Position numbers and translations under genes: made by a program. 64,000 bases of DNA from Paracentrotus lividus (Eukaryota > Echinodermata > Echinoidea > Camarodonta > Echinidae): positions 352,034 through 416,033 of the forward strand of contig CALNVZ010000041.1 in NCBI GenBank assembly GCA_940671915.1. Reading direction: 5' to 3'. The notes under the pieces were generated by a model that did no database searches, had not been told where the DNA came from, and saw only the letters and a program-made list of their open reading frames with translations. Numbering within the stretch: position 1 is the stretch's first letter; each line of letters starts with the position of its first letter. Positions 59,030 to 64,000 of this stretch are shown one piece after another.

Positions 59030-59800
59030 TTTTTAAGGTTCTTTGTCAATTCGAGCGTGCTGATTCAAAATCCGATTGGTACCAGATGCGAAACCTTGAG
59101 CATTTCTCACAAATCGCGAAAATTCAAAATGGCCGCCAAAACTGGAAACCAGTTTTCCAAGGGTATTTCTGTGGTTGTTTGGTGGTTTTTTTTTATCAAT
59201 TCGAGGGTGATTATTCCAAATTCAATGAGTGCTAGCCGCGAAACCAAACAGATTTTACGCAAATCGCTAAAATTCAAAATGGATGCCAAAATGGCCGCCC
59301 ACAATTGAAAATGCGTGTTCTGTGGGTATATTTCAGGGTGTTTGGTGGTTTCTTGTCAATTCGAAGGCGCTGATTCCAATTCAGATGAGTACCAGCCACA
59401 AAAACCTACATGATTTATGTAAACCACTTAAAACGTCTGCCTAAAAATGAAAATTTGCATCATTTCAGAGGTTGTTTTGGTCGTTTCTTGTCAATTTGAG
59501 CGTGCTGATTCCAAATGCGATGATTGCCAACCGCGAAACTCCGCTAAAATTCAAAACGGCCGCCAAGTGAAATGAAAACGCGCATTCTATTGTTATTTAA
59601 GTTTTTTTTTTTTATTCTTTCAATTGAGAATGCTGATTCAAACTCTGATGAGTTAGAGGCACGAAACCCTAAGCATTTTGCACACATCGTCAATATTCGC
59701 TGCAATTAGCCATGTTAAAACTCTTTTGATGTTATTTTTATAGCTTCTTGTCAATTTCATGGCGTTAATTCCGAATTCGTTGGGTAGATTACCTTTCAGG
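59030..59800. repeat. ~170-bp tandem repeat, about four to five degenerate units
   Basis: Recurring words: TTCTTGTCAATT(C/T)GAG, GCTGATTCCAAAT, ACCAGCCGCGAAAC, AAAATTCAAAATGGCCGCCA. Units differ by substitutions, so the array is old. Open frames across it are coincidental. Confidence 0.8.
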
Positions 59801-60379
59801 GAAACCTTGAAAGTTTTTTACATAAATAACATAAGCGGGTGAAAACGGCCGACAGTCATATGAATAGGTTTATTAATTCTAAATGAAAGCACATTCGTGA
59901 AAATGCCTATATCATCAGTATTTCTTACGTTTTTAGTGGTTAATTTACGGGTATGGGCCCAAGGCCTACTCATTCAAAATGACACGAGTCCCAGAAATAA
60001 AACATTTACCTTTTGACTGATAGCAAAATGAGTCATATGATTCAGTCTTTGATTTTTATTTTCTTTTCCATATTGTATATTGCATGTTTTGCAAGACATG
60101 CAAAAAGTATATTCATGTCTCACTGCACTTTTACAGACATAATACAATTTTTTTTATAAATTAAAGACTGGGTTTGTGAGTGATCCTGACATCAATAAAA
60201 TATTCTTGGATTCCCCCCCCCCCCCGACAGAATAGAGGCTGTAAATGAAATACTGGGTTTCCCTTATTAACCCTTTCATGGTTTATTGAACAATATGAGA
60301 CACTTTACATAAAACTAAATGATCGAACACGACTAAATAAAAAATAATTGTTCTGAAGAGATGCACGATATAGCAGGGT
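59801..60379. other. Gene-free stretch
   Basis: A C run at about 60213-60224 followed by GACAG; nothing else recognised. Confidence 0.4.
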
Positions 60380-60690
60380 TCATACACTTTTAAGGAAGTT
60401 AAATTCCATGACTTTTCAATAAAGAATTCCATGACTTTTCCATGACCATTTGACAGCTTTTCAAAGAATTTTGCACCGAGATTTCTGGGCACCAGAACTT
60501 GCCTAGGACACACGACGCTTTGGGGTTCTCAATGACCTCGACTACAAAAATTTTGATATACCATGACTTTCCATGACTTTTCAAGGGGGAAAAAAATTTC
60601 CATAAATAGATTTTCCATGACTTTCAAGGCCTTAAACACAAGAGAGCAAAATTCCATAACTTTTCAGGTTTTACATGACCCCTATGAACC
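60380..60690. repeat. Degenerate repeat of TTCCATGACTTTTC units
   Basis: The word (T)CCATGACTTTTC occurs about six times between 60408 and 60625, in a setting GGGTTCATACACTTTTAAGG ... CCTATGAACCCTGATA that is itself inverted, suggesting a small foldback element. Confidence 0.65.
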
Positions 60691-62007
60691 CTGATATAGG
60701 CGTACATCTTTTACATGTCAGGTGCAATTCCAGTAGGGGGCGGAGGGTGCGGGCACCCCCGTAAGATCTGAAGAATAATATAAAAATGCATTCCTTTTGT
60801 ACACGAAACTTTGACTTTATCATACCCCTATCATTTGCCTTTAGATAATGGTGACTTTCTTGAAGGCCGAAGGCCAAAAAACAACAACAACTAACAACTG
60901 ATAGAATGATTTTGATAAGGAGAAAATCATATTTAGTGAGCATTTTCGTGTGGTGTTGGGGGAGCCTCAACGATTCAATGCTGGTAGCACGGTTGGCTTG
61001 GGACCCTATGACCATGATGACAATAAACGGCCAAAAGAGTCTCATAACTTATATTGGCAATGTATGGCCATAAAATAGATTTTACATGACTCGGTTGCCA
61101 TTTCTTTCCACTTTTCTTTCTCTATTTTCTTTTCTTTCTTTTTATTTATTTATTTTTTTTTTTTATTTTTCTATTTTTTTTTTTGCACTTTGAGTAAAAG
61201 GCTTAAATATCATTTACATGTATGTCCTTAAAAGGATGCAGTAACATTGAATGAAATTCAAATCGCATTTTATTCGATTTAGCTTATTTTGCCAGCATAA
61301 TTATAAAACACTTAGGCCAGTCTGGTATCTCTTCAAAATTGCAAGCTAATTGCTTGCTTTACCTTCGAGATGTCCATGATTTTATACTCAAATTTTATAA
61401 ACCATCCCCGAACGGTTTATAAAACCATGTGCTTTTCCCCATAGCACAACATACACCAATTTCCTGTTGTATAGTCCCCGCCCCTAGCGGCCTGCTGAGC
61501 TAGCAACAGAGGACCACGCCCACTTTCCTCACTGAAATGGTTTATATTAAGGGTATGTAAAAGAAAACCATGAATAACTTTCCATGATATCATTTTTATG
61601 GAGCAAGTGACCTCTCAAAATGTTGGTCTTGAATAGGGCTACAAGGGGATATAAACATTTTGCAAATTAATGTTACGTAAATGTCACGAGAGGTCAAAAG
61701 GTCACAGAATTTGACCTCTGGCAGAACGCTTTTCCGGTTAAAATATGAATAACAAAGTTCCAATTGCTTTCAACTAAATTTGATGAGCATTTAGCCAAAG
61801 TTAATGTAACAGAGCTCAAGAGAATTAATTCCTCTTTTATTTGACATATAACACATCTCATAATTGTCACGCATGACCGCGCAGCGTTCATTTTTACGAA
61901 AACGTTACATGACCATTTTTACCAAAAAGTAGCCATTTCCTGTATTATGTCTGCCTACTGTACGACGTGTGCTATGGCATGTGTAATAGCTACAAACCGG
62001 ATCAGGA
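60691..62007. other. Gene-free stretch
   Basis: Low-complexity T-rich sequence at 61110-61190. A 124-codon minus-strand frame at 61045-60671 has no recognised motif and overlaps repeat-like sequence. Confidence 0.4.
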
Positions 62008-62188
62008 CATCTCCCCCGGAGGACAACTCCCCCGGGGACAATTTCCGGAGGACAGCTCCCCCGGAGGACATAGGGTTAGGGTTAGGGTTAAGGAGTATGT
62101 CGTCTACGGGGGGAGTGGGTGTCCTCCGCGGAAGGAGCTTTCCTCCGGAGATTTTGTCGCCGGGGGAGTGTTGCCTCCGGAGGGAGAT
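62008..62188. mobile_element. 180-bp foldback with telomere-like repeats at its centre
   Basis: ATCTCCCCCGGAGGACAACT at the left is mirrored by the right end CCTCCGGAGGGAGAT; CCCCCGGAGGACA words repeat inside. Three GGGTTA units lie at about 62075-62092. Confidence 0.75.
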
Positions 62189-64000
62189 GATCCTAGAACC
62201 GACATACAAAACAGATCAACCATATTTTGATCTGTTAGAAGTATTTGTAAGGGACATAAGTAAACAATGTGCATATGATTCGTCAGGCTCACTCTGTGGC
62301 ACTACATGACCGGCAATATGTTAACACCACATATATGCTTGCAGCACGGTTGCTAGGTAACTTATTCTACCCTAGCAACAGGCTCTATTAAGATCTAATA
62401 TGGTTATTCACGAAAGAGATTTCACATTAAAGTATTCTGAGCATCAAATAGTCTATCCATTGTGAGTTGACACTCCACTGCACCAATAGTTTAGGACTTG
62501 GGTAACGGTTTGCTAAAGTCATCATGTTGTTTGATATCATTCGGCATAGCAACCCAATTATTCTTCTAACTGATCTACACAACAAAGAATTGAATCAAGT
62601 TACATGATAAAGTGTTAAATTGAACTCCATGACTTTGAAAATTATATCCATGTATAATCCATGGGGTTCTGTGTTTGAAATAAACACAAACACAAGCCCA
62701 CACGACCGCTCAAGAACTACTCGCACCCTCTCACACTTGTCACACACCTATTACACGCTCACAAATAAGCACACGACCACATCAGCACACGACATCACTC
62801 ACACCACAGACATCATTTTTATAAGGTCCCCGTGACTTTTGAAAAATTATGTATCCATCGCAACCATGGTGGTCTGGTGGATATAAACAAAAGAACATGC
62901 CACACACAAAACACACACAACAGCACAGGCCATCACAGCACGCACATTCACCGTATTCAATCTCTCTCTACACAGCACCCTAGATTAAGCATCAGCGGTC
63001 AAACGTGGGACTGCACACTTCAAATAAACCACCCCGCACCCAAACACGCCTACACTAGTGTTTTATTGAGCGCGTCTCGACTACCGCCATGAGCTCCCCC
63101 TTCCTCCTGTCTTGGCACGGAAAAGATTTAGATTATTTGCTTCCTGCTCGTTCGGAGTTTGAATGGTATAGAGTGAACTATAGATCTCGGAAGCCCCGAC
63201 CATCAGGGTTGCTCTTATTGAGCAACAAGTATGGTAAGCCCTTGCTATAATGTCGACATTTCTTATAAGCACTTTCTTCTGAAATGTGATCGCGATTAAA
63301 AATCTACACGTTAATTCAATTGACTGATAACTCCGCCCCATGAGGTATCATTTAAATTGAATGGACATTAACGAATTCGATTGGAAAGAGTTTAAAATTG
63401 TTCGGGAAAACCTATATTAAAATTCCTACCATTTCTAGGGATGGCATCACTTTGTCATCATTGATTTCATACCCCTTTTCAAAGGAATGTCCTAGTTTGA
63501 ATACCCTCAGGGTTCTTTCACATTTGAGCGATCTGTCACTGTGCTATCTTCAACATCTCTGCCTCCTTCCCTTTCCCAAACCTCTTGAAAAGGAAAAAAG
63601 AAAACATAACAAACAAATCATTATGTTAAGACAACAAAGTGACAATGCATTTTTGAATGTGTTAACCCCAGATCTTGCAATGGGTGAAAAAGATATTTAA
63701 AAAAATCATTTCATTTAAGTCCTTAATTGGTCCGTAATTTGTATCGGGTATAGTTTAGGTTCATATCTTCGATGTGATGTATCTTTCTTTAGGTTATTGT
63801 TCCAAACCGGCCTGTAGATTGACCATATGCACATTGAAAAGGGTAGTGCATGCTTTTACATTTTCACTTTCACAGTCTCTTCCTGAGCCAATGAGAAATT
63901 GAGAATCCTGAGAAATTGTCAATACAGACAAATTTTGTCTAGAGAGTTCTATTGTAGGTACATTTGTGCAAGCTTCCAGATTCTTGCCTGAAAGTTAACA
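62189..64000. other. Gene-free stretch to window end
   Basis: CA-rich low-complexity sequence at 62680-62800 and 62900-62950. A 100-codon plus-strand frame at 63398-63700 is without recognised motif. Nothing else supported. Confidence 0.4.

Noticed and set aside
59000-59308. 102-codon frame with Lys/Ala-rich repeats
   Set aside because: Follows the ~170-bp tandem repeat and has no conserved domain.
61947-62309. 120-codon frame and two other overlapping frames
   Set aside because: They run through the foldback at 62008-62188; the Pro/Gly-rich peptides derive from its CCCCCGGAGGA repeats.

Overview
The window is animal nuclear DNA, AT-rich and almost entirely transposon- and satellite-derived. 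Short exons with GT-AG introns, a Copia retrotransposon, CR1/L2-like LINE pieces, many foldback/MITE elements and interstitial TTAGGG repeats rule out a prokaryote. The mixture, including a protein resembling the DUF7869 family (recalled as common in marine invertebrates), suggests a marine invertebrate, perhaps an echinoderm such as a sea urchin; this is inference. Two gaps of exactly 25 N (14120-14144, 31565-31589) and long stretches with mainly single-base indels point to a draft assembly gap-filled with noisy long reads.

1-19010: the most interesting unit. Two divergently transcribed multi-exon genes are flanked by inverted arrays of the same ~64-bp satellite. The minus-strand gene (exons at 12869-12791 or 7022-6943, then 4311-3918, 3519-3019, 2313-2186, 1037-816) encodes a DUF7869-like protein with transposase-like acidic motifs. 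The plus-strand gene (14217-14389, 14888-15053, 15544-15684, 16841-16971) is unrecognised. Both stop codons sit directly against the satellite arrays. I infer a large mobile element carrying two genes. A ~5.8-kb direct duplication inside it (2469-8168 and 8169-13998) looks largely like an assembly artefact.

19011-29950: no host gene. It holds MITEs, a duplicated ~410-bp block, a degenerate LINE reverse transcriptase split by a 776-bp DNA transposon with a 6-bp target duplication (CATAAG), a 1.4-kb foldback, and a 2.5-kb foldback containing a 450-bp TTAA-flanked MITE in one arm only.

29960-38895: a minus-strand Copia LTR retrotransposon: gag, zinc knuckle, protease and integrase (38892-37006), then a badly corrupted RT/RNase H part that appears twice around a gap.

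38896-64000: no convincing host gene. It contains a tRNA-like SINE array with one inverted copy, a 2.4-kb TIR element holding a satellite with alternating monomers, a 4.7-kb TIR element holding GA-rich higher-order repeats, a 1.8-kb palindrome, a ~170-bp tandem repeat and a foldback with TTAGGG repeats at its centre. Long poly-G/poly-C runs recur at element ends.
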